DNA of 64,000 nt. Origin: Daedaleopsis sinensis (taxonomy: Eukaryota; Basidiomycota; Agaricomycetes; Polyporales; Polyporaceae). Made by a program: the position numbers and the translations under genes. The DNA lies in contig CM066300.1 in the NCBI GenBank assembly GCA_033807695.1, positions 4,216,001-4,280,000 on the forward strand, in the 5' to 3' direction. Shown here one piece after another: positions 45,680 to 56,621 of the stretch. A model generated the notes under the pieces. It saw nothing but the letters and a program-made list of their open reading frames with translations. It did no database searches and had not been told where the DNA came from. How positions within the stretch are numbered: the stretch's first letter is position 1; each line of letters opens with the position of its first letter.

Positions 45680-47733
45680 ATGGCCATTCTCGACACAACG
45701 TGAGTTGCTTTGTCGACGCTCAGTGTTCGCAGTGTGACTGATGGAAGCAACTCAGAATGGGCCCCTTGCTCATTGGGGTTATTCTCGGCGCAGCGTGAGT
45801 AATAGCGACGAAATGGGCGAGATCTTGGGTATTGACGAATGCGGCGGTACACTAGGTTATACGGAGGTGAGTACATACATCCTCCCGCTTGTGGTTTGAC
45901 GAAATATGTTGAGTCTTCGCGGCAGTATCGGTGTCTCAAATCTACTACTACTACACCCGGTATCAGCGCGACCCATGGTACTACAAGACCTTGGTATGTT
46001 CGAGGATGCTACGCCCGCATCCCAGCACTACGTGTGCTCATCACTTCTGAAGGTTGCGATAGTGTGGGCGACGGATACCATCCACCAGGTGAGTCTAATC
46101 ATGTTAGTCAGATGAACGTTCGCTAAACTTTGCACAGTGTCTGATCTCGCATACTGGTGAGTTCTTCCGCCGGGTCGTTGTCCATATATGTGACGTTCTT
46201 GCTAACGTCTGTCAGTGTACTGGTATCTGATAACGACCTATGGGGACCCCACCGCTCTAACCAAGCTGGTCAAGTGTGTAACTTATTTCTTCGTGCTCAC
46301 TCCTCCTCGAAGTCTTACAAGCATTATTTCAGCACGATCATCATTGAGGTTCTCTTCCAGGTATGGCGGACTCATCTGTGTTCCCTGTATGACTGCTGAC
46401 TTTTGTTGAACAGGGTTTCACGGGAGTGCTTGTTCAGTGGTGAGTATCATCACTTATCTCAATACTCTGCAGACCCTGACACAATGGGGCCAGTTTCTTC
46501 GCAACGCGGGTGTGGAGACGTACGCGTGCACACACTATTTCATCTCTCGTTGCGTGCTTACTTTTGAATTGCAGTAAGCGGGAAGAAACTGTACTTGATC
46601 ATACCTGTAGTACGTGCTCTGCATGGATCCTTGCTGAGTGTGCCAGCTGACAATATCGCTGAAGGTCCTGTTGATCATTGCGGAGTTCGGTATGCCAATC
46701 ACTCTTATATACTATCGTACCGCTCCTCATATTTTCTCTCTAACCCCATTGCAGTGTCCTCTCTAGGTGGGTGTAATTTCAATGACATTTAACAGGTAGA
46801 GTTCCATTGACACGTCCGATACGTGCAGCCTACACAGTGATTGCGTACGTTTTATTCGAACTTTGTCATCACACTTCTTGTGTCCTCACTGCCGTTCGTT
46901 CAGGCTCGGTTTGAACACGTTTGCGGATCTGGCCAAAGTGAAGGTGCGTCCAGAAGGACAGTCTTCCCGTTATAATATTCATGAACTGTCGTCACGCAGG
47001 CGCTCTCGTTGATGATAAACATCTTCGCTGCTGCCGGGGACGTTCTCATAGCGGCTATCTTGTGCACGATCCTCCAGAACTCGAGGACTGGATTTGAGCG
47101 TTCTAATCTGCTCATCAACAAACTGGTGCGCTCAGTCTGCGCTCATTAGTATTCAGCTCACCCTTCTCCCATCTCCATAGATGGTCTTTGCCGTCAATAC
47201 CGGTCTTCTTACCAGGTACGGTTGTTTAACCGAACAAATGCTGGTGTACTGACAATTTTTTATAGTATCTGTGCATGCACGTCACTTATCACCATCCTCG
47301 CCTTACCGGATACCTTCATTTACATCACATTCTTTTTCATTATCGGCCGCTGTAAGTCATCGCGAAATCATACGATGTGCTCTCTGCTCATGAATTGTGA
47401 ATTCACTTCAGTGTATTCGAATTCGCTCATGGCAACGTTGAACTCCAGGAAGAGCCTGCAGAATATATCGTCAACGACGCACAACACGTCGCTTTCGCTT
47501 CGCGACATAGGTCACTCTGGATCGGCCGGTCCTGCTGCCTTCTCCACCGTGAGTGCACCGCTATGCCTCGCTTTGGGTGGAATGACAGACAAATATCCTA
47601 CGGCGCACAGAATTTGAAGCGCCCTCACGATGCAGGTATCGCGATCCGCATCGACACGCAGAAAGAGTCGCGGCACGATGCCGAGCTCGATGTACGTTTT
47701 CCCTCTCCATACTTCACCCTCGAGGCCGAGTAG
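45680..47733 (+). CDS. DUF6534 seven-helix membrane protein
   Basis: Many small exons. Exon 1 is 20 bases (MAILDT) and another is 11 bases (LYG). They assemble to MGPLLIGVILGAALYG, YYYYTRYQRDPWYYKTL, VAIVWATDTIHQ, LISHTVYWYLITTYGDP, TIIIEVLFQ, GFTGVLVQC, FFATRVWR. Then come LGLNTFADLAKVKAL and the conserved end SLITILALPDTFIYI, FIIGRLYSNSLMATLNSRKS. This is the DUF6534 pattern of mushroom seven-helix proteins, whose function is unknown; some suspect receptor-like roles. The last join is unclear: one reading ends IDTQKESRHDAEL with a stop at 47733, the other runs to 47875. No break was seen in the membrane part. Confidence 0.78.
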
Positions 47734-47882
47734 CTCTCAATGGCTGAACCCTTTAGGCACAGTCGATGCAGTACGGAAGCACCGACAAAGGAGAGGCTGT
47801 TTAGAGTTCTTCTACGATATACTCGTCACAGGTGTCTCATCTTCTTTGTCTCCACTACGTTACCTGCACCTTTAGTATTATA

Positions 47883-47952
47883 TGTTCTTCTACTTGTTCT
47901 TCTACTGCTTGTTCTACATCATGCTTGTTCTACATCATGTTTGTTCTACATG
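47883..47952. repeat. Short imperfect tandem repeat, about 16-base unit
   Basis: The word TTGTTCTACATCA recurs with a period near 16 bases (TGCTTGTTCTACATCA twice, then TGTTTGTTCTACATGG, with degenerate CTTCTAC copies before). It lies in the 3' region of the DUF6534 gene and before the oxygenase gene. Confidence 0.7.
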
Positions 47953-48515
47953 GAAACACAATATAGAGCGACCGATTCAGGATTGACAGCCCACAACGAG
48001 ATGCATCATACCTCATCATTGGTAACATGGTTCTCGTCAATATATACTAGTTACTTACATGGCACTTGAGTTACGAGTGTGTCACTACATAGTACTGTAG
48101 TCTTCAAGTTCAGCCTGTGGCGCTGAGCCGAGCTGAGAGCGCTACCAATACCATAACCATAGTGTCGGCTCCGCAGATCCAGATCGGATCGGTACCCAAC
48201 TCCGCGGCCTCATGATGCGCTCGCTCCGCAACCCTACCAGTTGCTCTGACTACAGCTTAACTTGAAGTACTACTCGGACCTTGACAAGTCGAAGTCTCCA
48301 TCCCTTGAGTGAACCCTTTAGGATTCTCTGGGAGACATGATGGTGCAAACCAAGGTTCTGAACCCCTATATCATCACATCCGTCTTGCGTTGACGGCATC
48401 AAATTTTTCAGCAAACCGCACGCAAGTCAACGGGAGGTCTGGCAGTCGCACAATGACACTATTAAATGTGCTCACGACGCTTCAGGCAGTGCGCCGCGGC
48501 AGCAAATCTGGGCTC

Positions 48516-50283
48516 ATGATCCTGTCGACAATGAACCTCCCTCGTCCGAGGCACCCGACATTCGTGTACGTAGTCAAAGAAGGCTGTGACAGTAGGTTAT
48601 GACGTAGCAAACCCACAGGCAGACATGGAGGCGATCCTCGACGACGACGAGGCCTTCACTGGAGACTATTCATATAGCCAGACCTTTCCCGATGCCCCAA
48701 ATCCTGCCCTTGTCGTCGAAGGGTTAGGCGTAATCGGACTTCCTCTCAACCCGAGAGAAGCGGAGGTCATAAAAGGTCGCGCGTCACAAGCACCCTTTGG
48801 TCAGGCAGATCGTACTGTCGTGGACACTACCGTCCGGAACACTTGGGAGATCGACGGCAAACAGGTAACTGTGTAACGCGCACAACTCTGAGAGCTAGTT
48901 CCTCATCTACCATGGTCAGGTTAGCTTTGCAAATAAGAGGGCATGGCGGATTTTCCTTGTCCAAACGGTCAAGACCATATGCGATACGCTTGGTGTCAAC
49001 TACGAGGCAAGCAACCCGCGTTGCGAGCTTTACAAGCTACTTTTATACGAGACCGGCTCCCAGTATGTCGACCATTGTGATAGGAGCTTTTGATGCCCTC
49101 TGAATATTTTCCTTAGCTTCTTGCCCCACGTCGAGTTTGTGCCGAAGCTGCTCTATATCATTATGCCAAGTCGCTGACATTATTCGTGACAGCACCGAAA
49201 AGCAGGACGGCATGTTCGCAACAATTGTTGTTGTGCTCCCCTCCCAGTTCACCGGAGGTGCGATCCACGTTTCACATGGCGGTCTCTCGAAGATATACGA
49301 CTGCAGCACGACCAGCACAAATCAGACGACGGTTCTCGCGTGGTATACCGACGTGACCCACGAGGTCAAGCCTATCACGAGTGGCTACCGCCTCGCACTT
49401 TCGTACAACCTCGTCCACACGACGACCTCTCTCCGCCCTGCGCTCTCTGCCAACACAGACACCTTGTCGGCACTTCGCGACGTACTCGAAGCCTGGAGGA
49501 AGAGCGGGCGCCCGACAAAGCTCGTCTACCTCCTAGCATACAAGTACTCGAAGGCGAACCTGCGTGGAAGCGCGCTCAAGGGCGCGGATGCACACCGAGT
49601 GGCCCTACTCGATCCTCTTGCCAAGGAGTACGGCTTCGAGCTAGGCTTAGCGAACCTAGTCTTCCACGAGAGTGGGTTCCCGAGCAACAGCGGCCACAAC
49701 AACCGCGGCTACAGCCACATCGGTGAATCCAGGCGACATTGGTCTCATCCGCCGTCGGACGGCGACGACATGGAGATGGATACGGTCGAGTCGACGACAA
49801 TGACGGTCGAAAACCTTGTGAACATGAATGGCAAGTTGATCATGAGCAAGGTCCCCTTCAAGCCCGAGACGGAGAGCATCCCCGAGGAGCTGGAGGACCT
49901 GATCAGGGACAACGGATGGGACGAGCAAGAGTTCGAGGGATATTTCGGAAACGTGAGTGCGCAATTATACAGGAGTTTGGCGGGGATCGCTGACCAAGTT
50001 ATCGGGACAGGGAGCTGGCTCCCTCGAGAGATGTGGGTCGAGTCGTAGCTTCGACTATTCCTTCCATGTGTACAAAGGTAGTTGCTGAATGAGCTTCCTT
50101 CCAGGGTACCGCAACAGTGTCCTAGTGATACGGCCTGTTCCTGGAGGCACAAATAACGACACCCAAATCGCTGGAACGTCGAAGCACCCCAATGCGCCGA
50201 ACGCTGTGTCGGAGCCAGGGTCCAAACGACGCAAGACCGCATACGATGAGGCGGATGAAGTGATAGACCTCACCTCGGACTAG
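48516..50283 (+). CDS. 2-oxoglutarate/Fe(II) oxygenase (P4Hc-like), intact copy
   Basis: Complete relative of the minus-strand gene at 21545-23205, with matching introns. Exons give MEAILDDDEAFTG, GVIGLPLNPREA, then NKRAWRIFLVQTVKTI and YKLLLYETGS. An 18-base exon (49117-49134) supplies FLPHV and the first two bases of the Asp codon, so it carries the HxD iron ligands. The next exon continues TEKQDGMFATIVVVLPSQF, GGAIHVSHGG, TTVLAWYTDVTHEVKPI and GYRLALSYNL. The distal His is in THEV and the 2-oxoglutarate Arg in GYR. A late exon GAGSLERW joins to YRNSVLVIRP by donor GTGGGT. The C-terminus is basic (SKRRK) and ends DLTSD. It is a likely nuclear or cytosolic dioxygenase of unknown substrate. 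The first exon and start are uncertain. Confidence 0.8.
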
Positions 50284-50422
50284 TGTTTAGTTGATTCTCG
50301 GTCGTCTAATTAACCTCTTCACCGTCTGATCTATGGTCCTGCCCAGTTTGCCAGTCGCGATTGTAGTAATCGTTGTAATTCAGTAGTACACAGAGCGCCC
50401 AAGTTGAAGCACCCGAAAATGC

Positions 50423-50428
50423 CACGTG
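50423..50428. promoter_or_regulatory. CACGTG E-box upstream of EF-Ts gene
   Basis: A palindromic CACGTG (in GCCACGTGAC) lies 91 bases before the start at 50514. Such boxes bind bHLH factors of the Cbf1 type. A role here is only possible. Confidence 0.3.
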
Positions 50429-50513
50429 ACGGGTGAACGCGTAAATTGACGCGTCGTCGACACGGTCGACGCCGACGCCGACGCCTTCAGCCTTTCCTAC
50501 TCCCTCTACCGCC

Positions 50514-51551
50514 ATGTACGCTGTCCGCCGAGCCCCCGTCGCCATACCACGCTGGTACTCGACCTCCGCTTCGGTAAAGCCCTCTGTCAAGCTCGTTGCC
50601 GAGCTCCGCAAGCGGACTGAAGGCGTGTCTCTCACCAAAGCCAGCGAGGCGCTCGCTGCCAGCAACAACGACCTCGAAGCCGCCCTCCAATGGCTCGACA
50701 CCGACCGCGCCGCCACCGGAGCAGCTAAGGTCGCGAAGCTTGCAGACCGTGTGGCGGGCGAAGGCCTCGTCGGCATCCAGATCCTCTCCCCGGGCGCACA
50801 ACCGGGGGCCCGCGGCGTCCGCGCCGCGATGGTCGAGCTCAACTGCGAGACGGACTTCGTCGCGCGCAACGAGCTCTTCGGGAAGCTGCTCGCGGACATC
50901 GCGCACACGGCCGCGTTCATCACCGAGCCGCGCACGGACGGCCGGTTCGTGCAGCCCGTGCCGCTCGACCTGCTCCGCGACGCGCCGCTGCTCGACCACC
51001 GCGCCCCACAGACCGCGCTCGGGCACACGACGGTCGAAAGCGCGGTGCGCGACCTGGTGACGAAGGTCGGGGAGAAGGTCACGCTGCGGCGCGCGGTCGC
51101 GGTCGTGCGCGACCCGCTCCCGTCCGCGCAGAGCGCGCTCGGGATGCGCGTGTTCCCGTACTTGCACGGCTCGGTGGTGCTCCCGACGAACGGCACGAAG
51201 GGCGCGCTGGCCCTGTACGCGCTCAAGTCGCCCCGCCTGCCCGCGCTCGTTGGCTCGGAGGAGTTCCAGCGCGAGCTCGCTGCGCTGGAACGCTCGCTCG
51301 GGCGGACCATCGTCGGCTTCCCGACGACACGCGTTGGGAGCGCGGATGGGGAGCTGGACCCTGAGGCGCTGTACCACCAGCCGACAGACATGTTCCCGAA
51401 CAAGCAGGGTGGCACGATCGCGGAGGAGGTGTTATTGTGGGCGAAGAAACATGGCATGGTGCAGGAAGGAGACTCGGATGGTGCTGGTCTCGCGCTGCTC
51501 GAGTTCGAGAAGTGGGCGGTCGGGGAGGCTCTACCAGAGAGCAGCAGCTGA
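50514..51551 (+). CDS. TSF1: Mitochondrial translation elongation factor Ts
   Basis: Single-exon gene of 345 residues. The first 20 residues (MYAVRRAPVAIPRWYSTSAS) are a mitochondrial targeting peptide. An N-terminal UBA-like domain follows: LVAELRKRTEGVSLTKASEA, then NDLEAALQWL. The core signature is GLVGIQI, VELNCETDFVARN and FGKLLADIAHTA. EF-Ts recharges EF-Tu with GTP in mitochondrial translation. The C-terminal domain ends FEKWAVGEALPESSS. Codon use is very GC-rich, so the opposite strand shows a long but meaningless frame. Confidence 0.94.
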   Translation: MYAVRRAPVAIPRWYSTSASVKPSVKLVAELRKRTEGVSLTKASEALAASNNDLEAALQWLDTDRAATGAAKVAKLADRVAGEGLVGIQILSPGAQPGARGVRAAMVELNCETDFVARNELFGKLLADIAHTAAFITEPRTDGRFVQPVPLDLLRDAPLLDHRAPQTALGHTTVESAVRDLVTKVGEKVTLRRAVAVVRDPLPSAQSALGMRVFPYLHGSVVLPTNGTKGALALYALKSPRLPALVGSEEFQRELAALERSLGRTIVGFPTTRVGSADGELDPEALYHQPTDMFPNKQGGTIAEEVLLWAKKHGMVQEGDSDGAGLALLEFEKWAVGEALPESSS

Positions 51552-52509
51552 GGGATGGTTTCGGTCTCGGACATCTAGGTGAGCATTTGCTCTACTACCG
51601 CTACCTACGCGCGCTTACCGCTCACATTTACCCCGCCTGGAAGACGACGTATGCTACGCAAGTATAATGCCTGTATAATGACCAACTTCGAATCACGATG
51701 TGCATCACTACTCAATGACTCTTCCCCGCGCGAAGGCGACGGAGAAAGCGCAGAACCATGCGACGGGAGGAGAATGTGCGTCCCGAGGTGCTTCCAGGGT
51801 CGGCAAAGCCTCGTGAGTAGCCTCGCGGCCCTCGCCGCACCTAGACACGAGCTCCCCAATCACGCTCGTGTCCCCCTTGCTGCATCGATTGTATCTGTGC
51901 ATGGCAATGTGTGCTCCTTGGACGCCTACGACTTTGACACGTCCATCGGGCAAAGCGTGTTGATCAGTCCATCTGATTGAGGATCGTCCATTGTGAGCGA
52001 TGTCGAGAATGCGTAGGTACGAATGGTAGCCTGTAGGCCAGTGCGCTTCTGGCGTATGCACGGACACTGTAAGACGGCCTTCTCTTGAAGATCGCCATAC
52101 GAGGGAGGCTGGGGAGCGTCGGACGGTAACTGCGGTGTGAACGGGAGCTGAAAATAAGGAGGATCCCAGGACGGCGGAGGTAGTGATAGCGGAGAGCCGA
52201 TTGGCGGGTGTGTGCTGGCCAGCGAGCGGCGGCCAAGGCGGCGGCCAAAGCGACGACGTCCGAGACACAAACCGGGGCGCGAGAAGCAAAGAGAGGAGGA
52301 CGGGCGTGACAAAAGGCAAGGAGAGTGATTCGTGAATGTGACAAACGAACTGAGGCTAAGTCTGGCGCTGTCCGCCCACTCTGAGCTCATCCGACTACCT
52401 ACTCTTGCCCCGCACGCCGCCTCTCCTCCTACCACCCCCGTTTGCCTGCCATCCTCCACACCACTCCTCTGTCGCCGCGCGCACGGTGTCCGCCGCCGTC
52501 CGCCCCGCT
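51552..52509. other. Intergenic region
   Basis: About 960 bases between genes on the same strand. I see no supported gene; frames on the minus strand lack family motifs. Confidence 0.45.
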
Positions 52510-54707
52510 ATGAACGGCACCCAGACCGCGAGACACGGAAGACCTGCCCCCGCCGGCCCCACCCCGCCTGCTCCCGCCGCTGCACCCCCCGTACCCCCGA
52601 ACACAACACACGCGCCGGCCCCAGCGCGCCCCACTAACGGGACCGCCGTAAATGGCACACACGCGCCCCCGCCGAAGGGCAAGAAGAAGGCCGCGGAGCA
52701 GCCCGTGGACCCTTCACAGATGTACGAAACCTTGAAGAACCGGATTGCGGCCCTCGAGGAGGAGGAGGTGCACGAGGAGGAGGAGGAGCGGCGGTTCGGT
52801 GAGTGGCATGCACAGTTGCCCGCCAGACACGCTTGGGACGGGCTCGGGACGGCCGACACGCTCATACTCATACCGCTGTGCTGTGTGTGCAGCCGAGGAG
52901 GCCCAGAATTCCGTGTCGGGCATGACGGAGAACGCGATACATGCAAAGTATATTGAACTAGTGCGTCCACCGCTGTTCCGGTAGGTGCGCAGAACGTGAA
53001 CGTGTCCATAGTTCGCAGAGCTCAAACGCTTGGAGCGGGATCATGCGAAGGAGAAGCAGAAACTGACGAAGGACAAGGATGCCGGTGCGTATGCTGTCTG
53101 TGCTACCGTAGGATGTGTGGCTTATTATGTCGCAGCCAAGGGCCAGCTGACCAAAGCGAACCAGACGAAGACGAAGATGGAGAACTTGGCACGAGAGCTG
53201 CAGAAGGTGAGGTGTTAGCAAGCCTGCTCGCGTGAATCTGATTTTGAATGTCCCTGCTAGGATAACAAGAAACTACGGGTGCGTTGGCCCGCCATTTGAC
53301 CTGAAAACTGGATCCTTACCAAATGCTGTTAGGAAGATAGCAAACGTCTGGCAACATGTGTAGAGGAGGCCCAGGAAGAGGTGCGTCCCACCCGCTCACC
53401 CGCTCTCCTCCCCAGCAGCCCATAACGGTCGCACGACTCTTCCCTACCCCCAAAAGATCACGCAAATGAAGAACGACATGGCGAAGCGCGCAGAACGCGC
53501 GAAGGTGCAGGAGAGCAAATACCGCGAGATGCCCGACATCGTCGTGCGCGTCGTCTGCAAGTACCGCGCCGAGCTCTACTTCAAGATCTCCCGCAAGACG
53601 AAGCTCACGCGCCTCTTCAACGCGTGGACGGAGCGCATGGAGGCCAACATCTCGTCTGCCATCACGCCCACCGCCGTCCACCCGGGCAAGAAGGGCGCGA
53701 GCACGCTAGTGAACGGCACAGTTGTCGGCAGCACCGGAGGGCTGTCCATTCCAAGTTCAAGCTCGATGCAGTTCATCTTTTCGCACTCTGGGCGGACACT
53801 CGAGCCGGATCAGACCCCGGAGGAGGCGGGCATCGAGGACGGAGACGTCATCCTCGCGGTGGAGATGATGGATCTGACGGACGGCCCGGGGACGGAGGAG
53901 CTCGACGATGGGCCACTGCCCGTGCGGCAGAAGCTGAAGAAGGAGTGGGTGGAGGACCCGGCAGAGTGAGTGTGCCGCGCGACAGGTGCGGCCCTCGTAC
54001 GTATGTCACTAACTATCCACGCCCACCCAGAGCGCGGAAGACGCTGCAGAATATCTTCGATGGCGTGTACGTTTCTGACCAGTCGCTCATCGCGTGCGGA
54101 CGATCTCACGAATGCCTCGCGTTGGATTACAGTGTCCGAGAACGGCTGAAGGAGGTCCTGCGGCAATACGAGCTGCGCGAGCGGCACTTCGAGTGCGTCG
54201 TGCGCTCGAAGGAGCTCGAGGTGCTGCTCTCGCGCGCACGCGCGGCGGAGCAGAAGCAGCTCGCCGATGCGGAGAAGGGCCGCGCGGACAAGGCGGAGGA
54301 AGAGGTGTGGACTCGCGCGTCGCAGATGTTCGTACTGAATCTTGTTGCTGACCACCCCGCGGCGCACAGAACAAGCAGCTGCGGAAGGAGCTGGACGAGG
54401 CGACAGACCAGCAGACGATCCTCATCAACAAGCTGCTGTCGTGCTGTCAGGAGGTGCGTGCGCGTGTCTCTGTCCCCGTCCCCGTCCTCTTCCCCCGCCC
54501 CGTCATTCCCACCGCGCCCAGCTCTGCGTGTCCGCGCCCATCTCACCGTGTTCTTCCCGACAGCCGGACAGCGAACGGACACGACAGTTCCTGGAGTCGC
54601 TACGCGGGGCATTACACAAGCAGCAAGAACAGAAGCCCGAAGGCGGAGGGGGCGGGGGCGGGGCGAAGGAGAAGCCAGGGAGTAATCGCCGGGCGGAGGG
54701 CTCATGA
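52510..54707 (+). CDS. Taxilin-type coiled-coil protein with internal SUMO-like domain
   Basis: Eleven exons sum to 1512 bases, 503 residues: 52510-52798, 52893-52960, 53012-53084, 53136-53206, 53261-53278, 53333-53380, 53457-53965, 54031-54066, 54133-54304, 54370-54453, 54564-54707. Residues 1-60 are Ala/Pro-rich. Residues 70-213 are taxilin-like coiled coil (KYIELFAELKRLERDHAKEK, MENLARELQKDNKKLR). Residues about 214-328 form a ubiquitin/SUMO-like fold of the Rad60-SLD type: VVRVVCKYRAELYFKISR, LTRLFNAW, FIFSHSGRTL, DQTPEEAGIEDGDVI. A 40-residue Ser/Gly loop interrupts it, and no C-terminal Gly-Gly follows. Coiled coil then resumes with RLKEVLRQYELRERHFE and SKELEVLLSRARAA. The tail is Gly-rich. 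The SUMO-like part shares one exon with the preceding coiled coil. Taxilins bind syntaxins in membrane traffic. Confidence 0.82.
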
Positions 54708-55084
54708 CCCCGACGTGGACGAGTGTGCGGGCGCGCAGTCAACACCCATTGGCATCTAGTTATCGCGTGTAGACTGTACCCCGTTGCACGCTCCCTCAGG
54801 TTTCCGGTTTCCGTTTTCCGACGCCGGCGCACCCGTCTTGCAGATCCCGGTCGGTGTGGTATGTTCGCAACGTGGGTCGGAGATGCGAGGTGCGTGCTCT
54901 CCGTCCTTTCTGTGCCAAGCGGGTGTGCGAAGCGAAAACATGAACGTGCATAGATCACAACACAACAACGATAATCACAGGATGACTGGGGGAGGGCGCA
55001 TTCACAACGATGATGGTACACAGAGTCCGTCTGCAGGCATTACTACTCTAGGTCGTCCGCTCGAAGTCCGCGCAGCTTGTCTAC
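54708..55084. other. Intergenic region between convergent genes
   Basis: 377 bases between two stop codons; shared 3' region. Nothing else is seen. Confidence 0.5.
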
Positions 55085-56621
55085 CTACACGAGCGCGTCG
55101 AGCTCCTCCACCGCCTCCACGTACCCCGAGCGCGTGAACGTCTTGCCCTTCACGGCCGCGAGGCCCTCGCCCGCGTACGAGACGAGCGGCGAGAGCTCGA
55201 TCTCGACCCCCTCCGCGAGCGCCGCCCCAGCGGCCTCGAGGAAGCGGCGGTGCTGCGCGAGCAGGTCGCGGCGGCTCGTGCCCGGGTCGTCCGCGCCCGT
55301 GCCGGGCGCGTTCTTGAGCGGGCTGAACTCCTCCGCGCGCGCGACCTCGAGCACGGCGAAGCGCTGCGTGAACGGGAACACGTCGAACACGAACATCTCG
55401 AGCTTCATGCCGTTCGGGGCCGCGGGCTTCACCGCGCGGCCCGTCGCGGGGTCGACGTGCGCGATCTTCTTGCGCGCGATGTGGAACGCGAGCGCGTCCT
55501 CGAAGGACGCGGTGGAGGCCAGGAAGGGCGTGGTGTAGAAGTGGTTCGCGATGTTGCCCGCGCGGAAGGCGAGCTCGCCCGCGGGCGTGCGGCGCTCGGC
55601 CTGCTCCTTGGAGATCTCCGAGTACTCGACAACGGAGAATTTGGCGCCGCGGCGCGCGACGACGCCGACGGACTCGGTCGGGTGCGCCTTCGGGACGACC
55701 TTCGCGGCGCAGTCGGCCTGCTTGCGGATGCAGTACCCGAGGAAGACGGGGTCCGCGATCTTGACGAGGCAGTTGTCGACGCAGTACGAGTGCACGTAGA
55801 GGATCTTGCGGTGGGCGAGGTCCGAGAGCACCGTGCGCGACGGGTCCGCGGGGGAGAGCGGGTGGCGGAGCGCGGCGTAGAGGCCGCCGTTGCCGTCGGG
55901 GGCGACGGCCACGCGCGAGCGCGTCTCGAGGAGGACCTTGCCCTCCATCGTGAGACACGGGAGCGTCCCTGGGGGAAATCGCTGCTTAGACGCGAAACGC
56001 GGGGGCAGCGGCAGGAGACGTACCTTGCTCGAAGAAGACGACGTGCGCGGGCTCGAGCCCGAAGAACTTGTGCTTCGTGAAGAACGCCTCGGTCTCCACC
56101 CGCGTCGGCCCGCTCGTCATCACGTACCACGGAATCACGACGGACGCGGGGGGCTTCCCCGCAGCCTCGGCGGCGAGCGACTGGAGGCGCGCGATGCGCT
56201 CCGCCTGGTACTGAAAGAGGGACTTGTGCGAGGGCAGGCCGATGTCGTAGCAGCCCTTTGGCGCGGTGCTTCCCAGCCGCGTGCCCTGCCCGCCCGCCAT
56301 GAGGAGGACACCGACCTCGCCGCGCGCGATGGCCTGCAGCCCGACTGCGCGCCATTCGCTCTCCTTCTCTAGGTCCCCGATCACCGAGTCCACCGCGTCC
56401 TCCGGGAGGGGCTCGATGGCCTCCTGGCCGGCGTTCGCGGCGGCCTCCTTCTCGGAGGAGACGGCCTTGTGGTAGATGCGGTTGACGCGCTCGATGTCGA
56501 GGGCGTCGAGCTGGGCGCGGAGCTCGTCGCGCTCTGTGTCGGAGAGGTCATCCCAGAAGGTGAGGAGGTGGTCCTGGCCGGCGGCCTCGTAGCGTTTGCG
56601 GAGAGATTCCGGGGCAGGCAT
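55085..56621 (-). CDS. UAP1: UDP-N-acetylglucosamine pyrophosphorylase
   Basis: Makes UDP-GlcNAc from UTP and GlcNAc-1-phosphate in the cytosol, the precursor of chitin, N-glycans and GPI anchors. Two exons with one short intron after HVVFFEQG. The uridyl-binding loop LLMAGGQGTRLG and PKGCYDIGLP are intact. WYVMTSGPT, LFQYQAERI, then after the intron TLPCLTMEGK, PDGNGGLY, YVHSYCVDNCLVKIADP, FLGYC, VEYSEI, GNIANHF and NGMKLEMFVFDVFPF follow in the family order. Length (about 490 residues) fits yeast Qri1/Uap1. The start MPAPESLRKRYEAAG is typical. The last codons encode EELDALV. Confidence 0.94.

Noticed and set aside
50306..51574. A 422-codon open frame on the minus strand
   Set aside because: It lies opposite the EF-Ts gene, is Ser/Arg-rich, and follows from the GC-biased third positions of the real gene.
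55002..56355. Long extra frames on both strands over UAP1
   Set aside because: They are Arg/Ala/Ser-rich shadows of very GC-rich UAP1 codons; the UAP1 frame has all family motifs in order.
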